Below are positions 55,112 to 64,000 of a DNA stretch of 64,000 nucleotides, piece by piece; position 1 is the stretch's first letter; every line of letters begins with the position of its first letter. The notes beneath the pieces are model-generated. The model worked only from the letters and a program-made list of their open reading frames with translations. It made no database searches and was not told where the DNA came from. The position numbers were made by a program, and so were the translations under genes. The DNA is from Paenibacillus marchantiae (lineage in GTDB: Bacteria > Bacillota > Bacilli > Paenibacillales > Paenibacillaceae), in contig NZ_CP118270.1 in assembly GCF_028771845.1 (NCBI RefSeq), forward strand, positions 4,588,001 through 4,652,000, written 5' to 3'.

Positions 55112-56617
55112 ATGGGCGACTTCATTAAACTCGTTAACAACTGGTCTATCACACAGTTCGTGCATACGTTTGGCGGACTATTCGAAGAATCGCCTTGGGT
55201 GGCGGAGCGTTCCTGGCCTTCACGGCCATTTGACTCTTTTGAACACATGATGAATGTCATGAAGAACACAGTTCAGACATCCGATGAGAAGGTCAAGTTG
55301 CAGTTGCTTTGCAATCACCCGGATCTCGGTGCGCGGATCAGCATGAGCAGCAATTCTGTTCAAGAACAGGCTGGTGCAGGGCTTAATTCACTTTCGCCGG
55401 AGCAATATCACGAACTTAGTAAACTAAACAAAGAATATACAAGCCAATTCGGCTTTCCTTTTATATTGGCCGTGAAAGGTCACACAGCTCAGTCCATCCT
55501 GGAGTCCATGCGGAAGCGCAATCGGAGAGGAAGAGAGGAGGAATTCCAGACCGCCCTGAAGGAAGTGTTCAAGATTGCTTCCATTCGATTGGAACAGTGG
55601 CTGGTGCAGATTGGTCATGAACATGAGTTTGAATTTAAGCCATCCGAAGTAAAGCAACGGACCATGTATTACGGCAAAGGAGATGTATGGATATACCGCT
55701 CATACGCCAAACCGTTGACGGGTATTCAGCCCATCCCGGAATCTCCATTCACCGGACGGAATAATATCCTGTTCGGATTAAACATTAAAGTAGCCGTGCA
55801 AGGCGACGAATTTCTGCCTTCTTTTATCGAAGGAGATAACTCTCGCGTCGTTGCAACGGATTCAATGAAGAATTTCATCCTGAAACATGCTGCGGATTAC
55901 TACGGAGCTACGGTGGAGGGTTTTCTCGCTTACGTTAGCCGACGTTTTCTGGAGACATATCCGCAGATGACCAAAGTGCAAATGACGGCAGATCAGATTC
56001 CTTTTGAAGATGTGCCTGTTCGCAGAGAAGGAAGCCTTCGTGCAAGCGAGCTGGTATTCCGTTATTCCCAGAATGATCGCGCGACGGCTGCAATTGAAGC
56101 GCAGCGAAAAGGAAATCAGGTTGAACTGAGCAATCATTTCAGTGGTGTCGCAGATATCAGGCTGATTAAGGTCAAAGGCAGTGAATTTGCCGGTTTCGTC
56201 AAGGATGAGCACACCACCTTACCCGAGACATGGGACCGTCCACTGTTCATTTTCCTGAATATCAATTGGCGTTACGAAGACCCGAGAGATGGCATGGACG
56301 ATCAGCGCGGACGTTATGTAGCGGCGGAGCAGGTAAGAGATGTAGCTGCAGCCGTGTTCCATGCGTGTCGTTCGGCATCCATTCAGCATCTAATTTATCA
56401 GATTGGACTAAGGCTATTGCGACGATTTGGACAGCTCAGTGAGGTTTCATTTGAATCCAACAATCGGACATGGGAAACGGTGCTGGAGGAAGTAAAAGAA
56501 GGAGAAGGCAAAGTATTCACCGAGGCCAGGCCTCCTTATGGGTTTCAGGGTTTCTCAATGACAAGGGATGATCTAGAGGCTGACCAGAGGGGCTCGAAGA
56601 GAGAAGGTGAGGCATGA
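55112..56617 (+). CDS. pucL: Bifunctional OHCU decarboxylase / urate oxidase
   Basis: 501 residues from the ATG at 55112, with GGAGG seven bases upstream. The N-terminal OHCU decarboxylase domain (about 1-165) has the HPDLG motif (CNHPDLGARIS); the C-terminal uricase domain (about 175-490) has YYGKGDVW, PLTGIQPIPESPFTGRNN and ATDSMKNFILKHA. The protein oxidises urate to 5-hydroxyisourate and later decarboxylates OHCU to S-allantoin. The intervening hydrolase is encoded by the next gene, which overlaps its stop codon by 4 bp (ATGA). First enzyme gene of the catabolic cluster. Confidence 0.95.
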   Translation: MGDFIKLVNNWSITQFVHTFGGLFEESPWVAERSWPSRPFDSFEHMMNVMKNTVQTSDEKVKLQLLCNHPDLGARISMSSNSVQEQAGAGLNSLSPEQYHELSKLNKEYTSQFGFPFILAVKGHTAQSILESMRKRNRRGREEEFQTALKEVFKIASIRLEQWLVQIGHEHEFEFKPSEVKQRTMYYGKGDVWIYRSYAKPLTGIQPIPESPFTGRNNILFGLNIKVAVQGDEFLPSFIEGDNSRVVATDSMKNFILKHAADYYGATVEGFLAYVSRRFLETYPQMTKVQMTADQIPFEDVPVRREGSLRASELVFRYSQNDRATAAIEAQRKGNQVELSNHFSGVADIRLIKVKGSEFAGFVKDEHTTLPETWDRPLFIFLNINWRYEDPRDGMDDQRGRYVAAEQVRDVAAAVFHACRSASIQHLIYQIGLRLLRRFGQLSEVSFESNNRTWETVLEEVKEGEGKVFTEARPPYGFQGFSMTRDDLEADQRGSKREGEA

Positions 56618-56994
56618 TGTCGGTAGCTGGAGGACGGATTACTACGCATGTGCTGGATACTTCCAAGGGCGTTCCGGCCGCAGGCGTGCGGGTTGAACTT
56701 TTTGTATTACACAGAGATGGCGAGAAGGAAAGCAAAATGAAAGTTGCTGAATCGTTGACCAATGCCGATGGGCGTCTGGATGCACCTTTGCTTGAAGGCG
56801 GGAAGCTTGAGCAAGCGGTCTACGAGCTTCATTTCAACGTTGAGGGATATTACGCACAGCGATCTCTTGAAGAATTAGGGCAGGCATTATGGACGGTTGT
56901 GCCGATCCGGTTTGCCGTATCCGATGCTTCAAGTCACTACCACATTCCTCTGTTGATTGCGCCTGGAGGTTACAGTACATACCGGGGAAGCTGA
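56614..56994 (+). CDS. pucM: 5-hydroxyisourate hydrolase (transthyretin-like)
   Basis: 126 residues, the normal length. The signature blocks are GGRITTHVLDTSKGVPAAGV at the start (catalytic His), HYHIPLLIAPGGYSTYRGS at the end with the conserved YRGS tetrapeptide. It hydrolyses 5-hydroxyisourate to OHCU, the step between the two activities of PucL. The second codon is also ATG. Overlap with pucL by 4 bp suggests translational coupling. Confidence 0.95.
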   Translation: MMSVAGGRITTHVLDTSKGVPAAGVRVELFVLHRDGEKESKMKVAESLTNADGRLDAPLLEGGKLEQAVYELHFNVEGYYAQRSLEELGQALWTVVPIRFAVSDASSHYHIPLLIAPGGYSTYRGS

Positions 56995-57034
56995 AATATA
57001 CGAATCCGGTTCTGATCAGAGGAGGGTCATCCAT

Positions 57035-58444
57035 ATGACAAGATTAGATACGATCATCCGGGGGGCCCGGGTTGTGTTGAGAGATAGCGTGGAAGAACTG
57101 GATATTGGGATTACTGGTGAACAAATATCAGCTTTGTCCTCACACCTGGTGGGTGATGAAGATACTGAAATAATAGAAGCAATTGGCCTCACAGTGATGC
57201 CGGGGGCTGTGGACATTCATGTTCACTTTAATGAACCTGGACTCGCGAGCTGGGAGGGTTTCAAATCGGGATCCGCATCACTAGCTGCTGGTGGAATTAC
57301 GACGTACGTTGATATGCCGCTTAATGGTGTCCCCCCAACGATAAGACCGGAGGCTTGGGAGTCGAAAATGAAAGCAGCCGACGGTCAATCCTATGTTGAT
57401 TATGCGTTCTGGGGAGGACTTGTTCCCGGCAATCGGGGTGAGCTTGCGCCTTTGGCTGATATGGGGGCGGCGGGATTCAAGGCATTTATGTCCGAACCTG
57501 GCGGAGAAGGGGAAGACATCTTCGCCAGAGCGGATGACGATACACTTTTGAATGGCATGTACGAGATCGCAAAACTAAACCGTGTGCTGGCGCTTCATGC
57601 CGAAGACGAGACGATGGTTGCTGAACTGAGAGCCAGAAGTATTGCAGATGGACGAATTGGCCCGATGGATTACGTGCAATCTCGCCCAGCAGAAGCAGAG
57701 GTTCAGGCGGTGTCACGAGCACTGCGATATGGGGAGCAAACCGGATGTGCACTGCATTTTGTTCATATCAGTACACGGGAAGCGCTTGATCTGATTGCAG
57801 AGGCAAAACGGCGCGGGTTGGATGTAACTTCTGAAACATGTCCCCATTACCTGACTCTGACAGAGGAGGATGTTGTCCGGTTGGGAGCTGTAGCGAAGTG
57901 TGCGCCACCTTTGCGGAGTATGGCTGAGCAAAATCGGTTATGGGATGCGCTGGGAGCAGGTCTGATTGATGTTATCGCATCCGACCACTCACCCTGTCCG
58001 CCATCGATGAAACAATCTGATAATTTCTTTGAAATCTGGGGTGGCATCTCGGGTGCGCAAAGTACGCTGCTGCTCATGTTGGAGGAAGGACATCTTCAGC
58101 GAAATGTAGCCCTTCCGCTGCTCGGAAAAGTTCTGTCTCTGCAACCTGCCAGAAGACTTGGGTTGGAGAGAAAAGGTGAGATAGCCATCGGCAAGGATGC
58201 GGATCTGGTACTAATTGATTGGGAGAAGAGTACCACCTTAAATACGGATGATCTGCACTACACACATAAACAGAGTCCTTATGTGGGACGCACGTTTTCC
58301 TCTAGCATTGCAGAGGTGTTCTGCCGGGGCACACGAGTATACAGTTCAAAAACAGGATTGTCGGATGAACCTGTGGGACGATTTATCCGTGCTAACTCAT
58401 CTGTTCCGGTTGGTGTTGAAGGAACGGAGGGGTATTATGACTGA
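57035..58444 (+). CDS. pucH: Allantoinase
   Basis: 469 residues from the ATG at 57035, with GGAGG about nine bases upstream. It is a cyclic amidohydrolase: HxH in VDIHVHFNEPG, the carboxylated Lys in GFKAFMSEPG, His in LHAEDE, His in HFVHISTREA and Asp in IASDHSPCPP form the binuclear metal site. It opens allantoin to allantoate. The end overlaps the next gene by 8 bp. Dihydroorotase or hydantoinase are the structural relatives, but context settles the call. Confidence 0.93.
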   Translation: MTRLDTIIRGARVVLRDSVEELDIGITGEQISALSSHLVGDEDTEIIEAIGLTVMPGAVDIHVHFNEPGLASWEGFKSGSASLAAGGITTYVDMPLNGVPPTIRPEAWESKMKAADGQSYVDYAFWGGLVPGNRGELAPLADMGAAGFKAFMSEPGGEGEDIFARADDDTLLNGMYEIAKLNRVLALHAEDETMVAELRARSIADGRIGPMDYVQSRPAEAEVQAVSRALRYGEQTGCALHFVHISTREALDLIAEAKRRGLDVTSETCPHYLTLTEEDVVRLGAVAKCAPPLRSMAEQNRLWDALGAGLIDVIASDHSPCPPSMKQSDNFFEIWGGISGAQSTLLLMLEEGHLQRNVALPLLGKVLSLQPARRLGLERKGEIAIGKDADLVLIDWEKSTTLNTDDLHYTHKQSPYVGRTFSSSIAEVFCRGTRVYSSKTGLSDEPVGRFIRANSSVPVGVEGTEGYYD

Positions 58445-59738
58445 CTTTGAAGTACACACGCCTTCCGGTACGGAACGTCCCACCCAGGCTTTGCCGCAAT
58501 TGGAGCAGGTGCAGCTGCAAGGCATGCTTGACTGGTTGTCTACATATGGCGCTGATCCCCAGGGAGGTGTGACACGTCTTTTGTACGACCAAGCATGGTG
58601 TAAGGCACAGCATGCGCTAGCGGCAAAAATGCAGGAGAACGGGTTGGCTCCTGAATTTGATCAATCGGGCAACCTGTATGGAACTCTGCACGGTACGGGT
58701 TCAGGAACAGGAATGGAAGAGGCGCCGATTGTTACGGGTTCCCATATCGATACCGTGGTACAAGGTGGGAAGTATGACGGTGCATATGGCGTAGTTGCAG
58801 GAGTGCTCGCGCTAGAGTATCTACAGAAAAATTTTGGGGCACCCAAACGAACGCTTCAAGTCGTGTCCCTATGCGAGGAAGAAGGTAGTCGATTCCCCTT
58901 CGCTTATTGGGGATCACGAAGTATAACGGGGGTAAGCGTGCTGGAAGAAGTTCAGCATTTGAAGGATCAAGAAGGCATTACCTTTGCACAGGCAATACAT
59001 GATGCAGGCTTTGGACCAGATAGTAGCTATAGAATGGCTTCACACACATACGGTGCATTTATCGAACTTCATATCGAGCAAGGTCAGGTCCTTGAACGAT
59101 TGGGCCATTCAATTGGTATTGTATCGGATATTGTAGGCCAGAAACGCTTTAGCATTACAGTAGGTGGCGAAGCCAATCATGCCGGAACTACACCGATGGC
59201 CTGGCGCAAGGATGCACTTGCAGGTGCAGCCGAGATGATTACAGCCGTAAGACGCATTGCGCTTGAAGCGGGAGAACCACTTGTAGCCACTGTGGGTCGA
59301 ATAACAGCTGATCCGGGTGTGGGTAACGTCGTTGCATCCCGGGCCGTATTCTCGCTCGATATCCGGCATATCAGGCAAGAGAGCATTGATCGATGCTGGC
59401 ACAATATGCTACAGGAATTTAGCAGAATCGCAGCCGAGCAACAGCTCGGACTGAACTGGGAGGAGCACTTGTCTGTCACACCTATTCCGATGAACGAACA
59501 GATTACGTCAGACATTCGTGATATTTGTGAAGTGGAGCAATTATCCTATATGCACTTGCCAAGCGGCGCAGGACATGATTCGCAGATCTTTCAGCCGGCT
59601 TGCCCTACAGCGATGATCTTTGTACCTAGCCAAGATGGCATTAGCCATAATCCCCTTGAATATACAGCTGAAGAGGACCTGATGAAAGGTTTCCGGGTTC
59701 TCGTTCAGCTACTCTATAAATACGGTTACGGGAGTTGA
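58437..59738 (+). CDS. pucF: Allantoate amidohydrolase (M20 family)
   Basis: 433 residues from the ATG at 58437, preceded by GGAGGGG and overlapping the end of pucH. Metal ligands are visible in GSHIDTVVQGGKYDGAYG, CEEEGSRFPFAYWGS, the substrate-site HIEQG and the late GAGHDSQIF. The sequence GEANHAGTTPM marks the lid domain of this M20 carbamoylase group. It releases ammonia and carbon dioxide from allantoate to give ureidoglycine. N-carbamoyl-L-amino acid hydrolase is similar, but position argues for allantoate. Confidence 0.92.
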   Translation: MTDFEVHTPSGTERPTQALPQLEQVQLQGMLDWLSTYGADPQGGVTRLLYDQAWCKAQHALAAKMQENGLAPEFDQSGNLYGTLHGTGSGTGMEEAPIVTGSHIDTVVQGGKYDGAYGVVAGVLALEYLQKNFGAPKRTLQVVSLCEEEGSRFPFAYWGSRSITGVSVLEEVQHLKDQEGITFAQAIHDAGFGPDSSYRMASHTYGAFIELHIEQGQVLERLGHSIGIVSDIVGQKRFSITVGGEANHAGTTPMAWRKDALAGAAEMITAVRRIALEAGEPLVATVGRITADPGVGNVVASRAVFSLDIRHIRQESIDRCWHNMLQEFSRIAAEQQLGLNWEEHLSVTPIPMNEQITSDIRDICEVEQLSYMHLPSGAGHDSQIFQPACPTAMIFVPSQDGISHNPLEYTAEEDLMKGFRVLVQLLYKYGYGS

Positions 59739-59744
59739 GTGAAG

Positions 59745-60986
59745 ATGTCCAACTATAAAGAATTGTCCCCTTCCTTGCGGACGATCATGACACCGGGGCC
59801 AGTTGAAGTTGACCCAAGAGTTCTGAGGGCATTATCCTTCCCAATTTTGGGGCAGTTTGATCCGGAGTTCACTTCCCTGATGAATGAGACGATGGCTATG
59901 CTGCGTGAACTATACATGACAGATAATGAGTGGTGTTATCCGGTGGATGGCACATCCCGCTCAGGGATTGAAGCCGTGTTGGTCAGTCTGATTCAACCGG
60001 GGGACAAGGTGTTGGTCCCCATCTATGGACGCTTCGGACATCTGTTGGTTGAAATTTCGGAACGCTGTGGTGCTGAGGTTATCTTTTTTGAAACAGAATG
60101 GGGAACGGTATTTGATCCCGAAGAGGTAATCAAGGCGATCCATGCACATAAGCCGAGTTTGGTTGCGATGGTTCACGGCGAGACATCAACCGGGCAAATG
60201 CAGCCCCTCGCCGAGATTGGCAAAGCCTGTCGTGAACTCGATATTTTACTTGTCGTCGATGCAGTTGCCACAATCGGCGGTACACCTGTCGAGACGGATG
60301 CCTGGTATCTGGATGCGGTGATGGGTGGAACGCAGAAGTGTTTGTCCGTTCCATCCGGGATGGCGCCAATAACGTATAACAGCCGTGTGGAGAAGAAACT
60401 GATGAGCCGCAAAACCGTCGAACGAGGGCTCCGGGATGCAACAAGTGCTCGGGCTGAAGGGCGCACGATTGCCAGTAATTATTTTGACCTGAGCCAATTG
60501 CAGGACTACTGGAGCTCGGCACGGTTGAACCATCATACGGAGGCCACTTCGATGCTCTACGGTCTTCACGAAGGACTGCGAATTTTGCTTCAGGAAGGTC
60601 TGGATGCCCGTTTTCAGAGACATCGGATTAATGAACGAGCGTTGGTTGCGGGGATTCAGGGCATGGGGCTGAAACTGTATGGAGAGATGTCCAGTAAACT
60701 TCCAGTGGTCACCTGTATCGAAATACCCGATGGTATGGATGGTGAGTCGGTACGCAACATGCTTCTGAACGATTTCAGTATTGAGATTGCCAGCTCATTT
60801 GGACCACTGAAAGGCAAGATTTGGCGTATTGGTACGATGGGATTCAGCTGCCAGCGCAAAAATATACTTCATGTGCTGGGCGCACTGGAAGCTGTACTGT
60901 TGCGTCATCGTCACGCCTTGCCAGCAGGCGAGGCCGTGCAGGCAGCGCTGGATGTGTATGCCGGAAAGGAGGGCGTCTTATGTTGA
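59745..60986 (+). CDS. pucG: Ureidoglycine-glyoxylate aminotransferase
   Basis: 413 residues from the ATG at 59745; GGGAG is ten bases upstream, and a GTG two codons earlier is possible. It is a fold-type I PLP enzyme of the alanine-glyoxylate aminotransferase group: TPGPVEVDPRVL near the start, HGETSTG, the PLP-binding Asp in VVDAVATIGG, and the Schiff-base K198 in GGTQKCLSVPSG. PucG of B. subtilis moves the amino group of ureidoglycine to glyoxylate, giving oxalurate and glycine. It overlaps the next gene by 7 bp. Confidence 0.92.
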   Translation: MSNYKELSPSLRTIMTPGPVEVDPRVLRALSFPILGQFDPEFTSLMNETMAMLRELYMTDNEWCYPVDGTSRSGIEAVLVSLIQPGDKVLVPIYGRFGHLLVEISERCGAEVIFFETEWGTVFDPEEVIKAIHAHKPSLVAMVHGETSTGQMQPLAEIGKACRELDILLVVDAVATIGGTPVETDAWYLDAVMGGTQKCLSVPSGMAPITYNSRVEKKLMSRKTVERGLRDATSARAEGRTIASNYFDLSQLQDYWSSARLNHHTEATSMLYGLHEGLRILLQEGLDARFQRHRINERALVAGIQGMGLKLYGEMSSKLPVVTCIEIPDGMDGESVRNMLLNDFSIEIASSFGPLKGKIWRIGTMGFSCQRKNILHVLGALEAVLLRHRHALPAGEAVQAALDVYAGKEGVLC

Positions 60987-62578
60987 ACCAGATGCCGATA
61001 TCCAGGGAGGTGATGGTTACCTCCCCACATTATTTAGCGAGTGCGGTTGGCAGCGCAATCCTCCAGCAAGGTGGTAACGCTTATGATGCTGCTGTCGCTG
61101 TAAGTGCCGCACTGGGTGTAGTCTACCCACACATGACAGGACTTGGCGGAGATGCTTTCTTTCTAATTCACGATGGAGCAAGTGGTGACATAACGGCCTA
61201 CAACGGTAGCGGTCGTTCAGCAGCAGGCATTCATGCCGACACGTTCAAAGCGATGGGGATGAGCACCATTCCTCAGCGAGGTGTGCTTAGTGCGATTACC
61301 GTTCCTGGAATGGTAGATGCATGGTGGGAAGTCTGGTCCCGCTATGGGAAGTTAAAGTGGGAACAGTTGCTTGAACCAGCTGCGCTATATGCGGAAAAGG
61401 GATGCCCTGTATCCCGAAATCTGCGCCTGTGGCTGGAACGTGATGAGGATTTCATTATGGGGCATTCACCGCTGCGAGCGGTATTTGCCCCTTTTGGTAC
61501 ACTTTTGCAGGAAGGCGATCTACTCTTGCAGCCTGATCTTGCCTCTTCCATTCGCCTGATTCAGGCAGGTGGACGTGATGTTTTTTATACCGGGGAACTG
61601 GCGGAGCAGCTAACTTCGGCTATTCGTGAGGATGGCGGCATGCTCGCTCCAGCGGACTTCGCGGCTCACAAGGGAGAGTGGGTGAAGCCGATCACTACCG
61701 ATTACCGTGGCTATCAAGTTCACCAGATGCCGCCGAATTCACAGGGCTTCTCGATGCTGATGATGTTGAATATGCTGGAACATATTGATCTTTCTTCCAT
61801 TGCGCGGACGTCCCCCGAGTTCTATCATCTGATGGCTGAAGTGGTCAAAAAGGCTTTTCGTGAACGTGATCGTTATCTCACAGACCCGGAGTTCAGGGAT
61901 ATTCCGCTGGAAAATCTGTTATCCAAGGTTTATGGAAATGAGTTATGGAACGAGATTCAGTCCGCTCCACCTGCTGTGGCACAGCCTTTTCTGTCCAAAA
62001 TGATGGGTCAGGATACGGCTTACGCAGCGGTTGTGGACAATGAAGGCAATGCCGTCTCGTTTATTCAGAGCCTGTACTTTGATTTTGGCGCTGCTTATGT
62101 GCCTGGGGATACGGGTGTGATCATGCAGAACCGCGGTTCCTTTTTCTCACTTGATCCGAAGGACGCCAACGTATTGGAACCGAATAAACGCTCATTCCAC
62201 ACCCTAATGCCGGGTCTTATCACTCGTAACGGGAAACCTTATATGCTCGTAGGCACGCAAGGTGGTGAGGGCCAACCCCAGACACAGTTATCGATTCTTA
62301 CGGGTGTGCTGGACTATGGTCTGAACATTCAGGAAGCCATTGGGCTACCGCGTTGGGTGTATGGGCGTACCTGGGGTGAAGAAGGTGACACGCTGAGAGT
62401 AGAGAACCGCTATCATGACGACGTATGTGACACGCTTGCCCGATGGGGACATAACGTCGAAGCCAGAGCGCCGTGGGACGGAATTATGGGGCAGTCACAA
62501 GGGATTGTCATCCGTGAAGATGGCATGATTAGCGGGGCAGCAGATCCCAGGGGAGATGGCATGGCTATCGGGTGGTAG
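60980..62578 (+). CDS. Gamma-glutamyltransferase-family Ntn hydrolase, possible oxamate amidohydrolase (HpxW-like)
   Basis: 532 residues from the ATG at 60980, with AAGGAGG upstream inside pucG. The family layout is present: GGNAYDAAVAVSAALGVV, GLGGDAFFL, PPNSQGFSMLMMLNML, the self-cleavage threonine T346 in QDTAYAAVVDNEGNAVS, and GGEGQPQTQ. No signal peptide, unlike secreted gamma-glutamyltransferases, so it acts in the cytoplasm. In Klebsiella the relative HpxW hydrolyses oxamate in purine breakdown; being coupled to pucG, whose product oxalurate leads to oxamate, makes that role plausible. A YwrD-type peptidase of unknown substrate is the alternative. Confidence 0.85.
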   Translation: MLNQMPISREVMVTSPHYLASAVGSAILQQGGNAYDAAVAVSAALGVVYPHMTGLGGDAFFLIHDGASGDITAYNGSGRSAAGIHADTFKAMGMSTIPQRGVLSAITVPGMVDAWWEVWSRYGKLKWEQLLEPAALYAEKGCPVSRNLRLWLERDEDFIMGHSPLRAVFAPFGTLLQEGDLLLQPDLASSIRLIQAGGRDVFYTGELAEQLTSAIREDGGMLAPADFAAHKGEWVKPITTDYRGYQVHQMPPNSQGFSMLMMLNMLEHIDLSSIARTSPEFYHLMAEVVKKAFRERDRYLTDPEFRDIPLENLLSKVYGNELWNEIQSAPPAVAQPFLSKMMGQDTAYAAVVDNEGNAVSFIQSLYFDFGAAYVPGDTGVIMQNRGSFFSLDPKDANVLEPNKRSFHTLMPGLITRNGKPYMLVGTQGGEGQPQTQLSILTGVLDYGLNIQEAIGLPRWVYGRTWGEEGDTLRVENRYHDDVCDTLARWGHNVEARAPWDGIMGQSQGIVIREDGMISGAADPRGDGMAIGW

Positions 62579-62685
62579 CGTGATTTATGTAAAGCATCAT
62601 GCATGGATCCAAAGAAGATCATCTTTAAAATGCAGGATCAGAATAAGTAAATTTACGCAGATAGATACGGATAGGGGAGATTATC

Positions 62686-64000
62686 ATGGGAACGATCCTG
62701 CTAAAAGGTGCACAACTCGTCACAATGAATGCAGAAGAGGATGTATTTACGGGAGATTTGCTGATCGAGGACAATAAAATCAAAGAAATTGCAGAGCATA
62801 TCGATGTTCAGGCAGATCAGGTCATTGATGCTCGAGGCAAAGTGCTGCTTCCAGGTTTTATCCAAACGCATATTCATCTGTGTCAGACCTTGTTCCGCGG
62901 ACGTGCGGACGATCTGGAGCTGATGGATTGGCTTCGTCAACGCATCTGGCCGCTTGAGGCAGCGCATGATGAAGAGTCTGTCTATTACTCGGCGATGCTC
63001 GGCTTGGGCGAATTGATTTCCAGCGGGACAACAACCATTTTGGATATGGAGACCGTGCATCATACCGATTCGGCTTTTCAGGCGATGGCACAGAGCGGCA
63101 TTCGGGTGATTTCCGGTAAAGTGATGATGGATCACGGGGATGAAGTTCCTGAACCGCTGCGTGAAAATACGGCTACCTCGCTGCAACAAAGTGTCGATTT
63201 GCTGGAGAAATGGAATGGATTCGGGGGTGGCCGCATTCAGTATGCATTTTGTCCACGCTTCGTCGTCTCGTGCACCGAAGAATTATTGGTTGAGGTACGT
63301 GACCTGTCGAATAAGTACCATGTGAAAGTGCACACCCATGCCTCCGAAAATCGTGGCGAGATCGAACTGGTAGAACACGAACGTGGCATGCGAAACATCG
63401 TCTATCTGGATCATATCGGTCTAGCTACCCCAAGACTGGTGCTTGCCCACTGTGTGTGGCTGAGTGAGGAAGAGAAGGAGATTATTCGCAAACGCGGGGT
63501 AAAAGTCACCCACTGCCCTGGATCGAATATGAAACTGTCCTCAGGTATAGCGGATATTCCTGATCTGCTGAATCGCCAGATTGCGGTAGGGATTGGTGCC
63601 GATGGTGCGCCGTGCAACAACAATCTAGATATGTTCCAGGAAATGCGCCTGACCGCGCTCATTCAAAAGGTGCCTCACGGTCCAACAGTGATGGACGCCC
63701 GTACGGTGCTGCGTATGGCGACGATGGGTGGAGCAGAAGTGCTCGGAATGTCCAAGGAAATCGGCAGTCTGGAAGTGGGTAAAAAAGCAGATATGTTGCT
63801 GCTGGATCTGGATGATTTTCATACGTACCCTTCCTATGAGACTGATGTGTATTCCCGTGTAGTCTATTCCGCAACTCGCAGCTGTGTAGACACCGTTATT
63901 ATTGATGGAAGCATCGTGCTCCAAAACCGGAAGATTCAAACGATTGATCGTGGCATTGTGCTTCGTGAATCGGATAAAAGTATTGCAAGATTGATGAAAC
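62686..64000 (+). CDS. TRZ/ATZ-type amidohydrolase, truncated by window end
   Basis: At least 438 residues from the ATG at 62686, with GGGGAG eight bases upstream; no stop occurs before base 64000. The metal site is shown by QTHIHLCQTLF, HTHASE, LAHCVWLSEEE and GIGADGAPCNN, the pattern of the SAH/MTA, 8-oxoguanine, guanine and triazine deaminases. Being 107 bp downstream of the uric acid pathway genes, it may deaminate guanine or an oxopurine and feed the pathway. Only perhaps 10-20 residues should be missing. It differs clearly from the amidohydrolase at 13123. Confidence 0.88.
   Translation, partial: MGTILLKGAQLVTMNAEEDVFTGDLLIEDNKIKEIAEHIDVQADQVIDARGKVLLPGFIQTHIHLCQTLFRGRADDLELMDWLRQRIWPLEAAHDEESVYYSAMLGLGELISSGTTTILDMETVHHTDSAFQAMAQSGIRVISGKVMMDHGDEVPEPLRENTATSLQQSVDLLEKWNGFGGGRIQYAFCPRFVVSCTEELLVEVRDLSNKYHVKVHTHASENRGEIELVEHERGMRNIVYLDHIGLATPRLVLAHCVWLSEEEKEIIRKRGVKVTHCPGSNMKLSSGIADIPDLLNRQIAVGIGADGAPCNNNLDMFQEMRLTALIQKVPHGPTVMDARTVLRMATMGGAEVLGMSKEIGSLEVGKKADMLLLDLDDFHTYPSYETDVYSRVVYSATRSCVDTVIIDGSIVLQNRKIQTIDRGIVLRESDKSIARLMK

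Overview
The window reads as chromosomal DNA of a spore-forming, low-to-mid G+C Gram-positive bacterium, most probably Paenibacillus or a close relative. The reasons are strong AGGAGG-type ribosome binding sites with many TTG and GTG starts, the spore germination pair cwlJ-gerQ, a collagen-like exosporium-type protein, an FMN riboswitch, and a purine catabolism cluster of Bacillus puc type. I see no rRNA, tRNA, CRISPR array, insertion sequence or prophage. Most genes look vertically inherited and well spaced, with clear intrinsic terminators.

Layout. 0-5 kb: the 3' part of a HelD-like helicase gene and a family 2 glycoside hydrolase. 5-10 kb: an amino acid permease convergent with a probable four-gene minus-strand operon (amidase, DUF1989 protein, LysE exporter, YqcI/YcgG heme N-hydroxylase-family protein); this resembles the B. 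subtilis ycgF-ycgI region and may be a small pathway for a guanidino or N-hydroxylated amino acid compound. 10-12 kb: an EamA/DMT transporter behind an FMN riboswitch with its own terminator (probable riboflavin importer), then a DinB-like protein divergent from a CGNR zinc-finger regulator. 13-22 kb: an amidohydrolase, a cationic amino acid transporter-type permease, an unknown protein, a tyrosine recombinase, L-lactate dehydrogenase, a Ycf48-like lipoprotein, and a small cysteine-rich protein whose promoter carries a palindrome of FNR/CRP type centred at about -41.5. 22-30 kb: the collagen-like protein, a DUF2500 protein, an SDR oxidoreductase, a secreted protein with two copies of a barrel-like domain, cwlJ-gerQ, and an ECF sigma factor fused to DUF1835.

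30-41 kb: alkaline phosphatase, a CorC/hemolysin-type CBS protein, an ArsR-like regulator, and a complete five-gene peptide/nickel-type ABC transporter operon whose promoter spacer holds a palindrome. 41-50 kb: a small secreted protein, an ECF sigma/anti-sigma pair, two tandem M29 aminopeptidases, a metallo-beta-lactamase-fold hydrolase, aldose 1-epimerase and class II fumarase. 50-53 kb: a hybrid histidine kinase (CHASE3-HAMP-GAF-HisKA-HATPase-REC).

53-64 kb: a compact purine-breakdown cluster on the plus strand: pucR, then pucL (OHCU decarboxylase/uricase), pucM, pucH, pucF, pucG, a gamma-glutamyltransferase-family enzyme that could be an oxamate amidohydrolase (HpxW type), and an amidohydrolase that runs off the window end and may be a guanine or oxopurine deaminase. 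The enzymes lead from urate through allantoin, allantoate and ureidoglycine to oxalurate. The oxamate carbamoyltransferase and xanthine dehydrogenase that a full route would need are not in the window. Starts given below were chosen by ribosome-binding-site spacing where several were possible; no database search was run.
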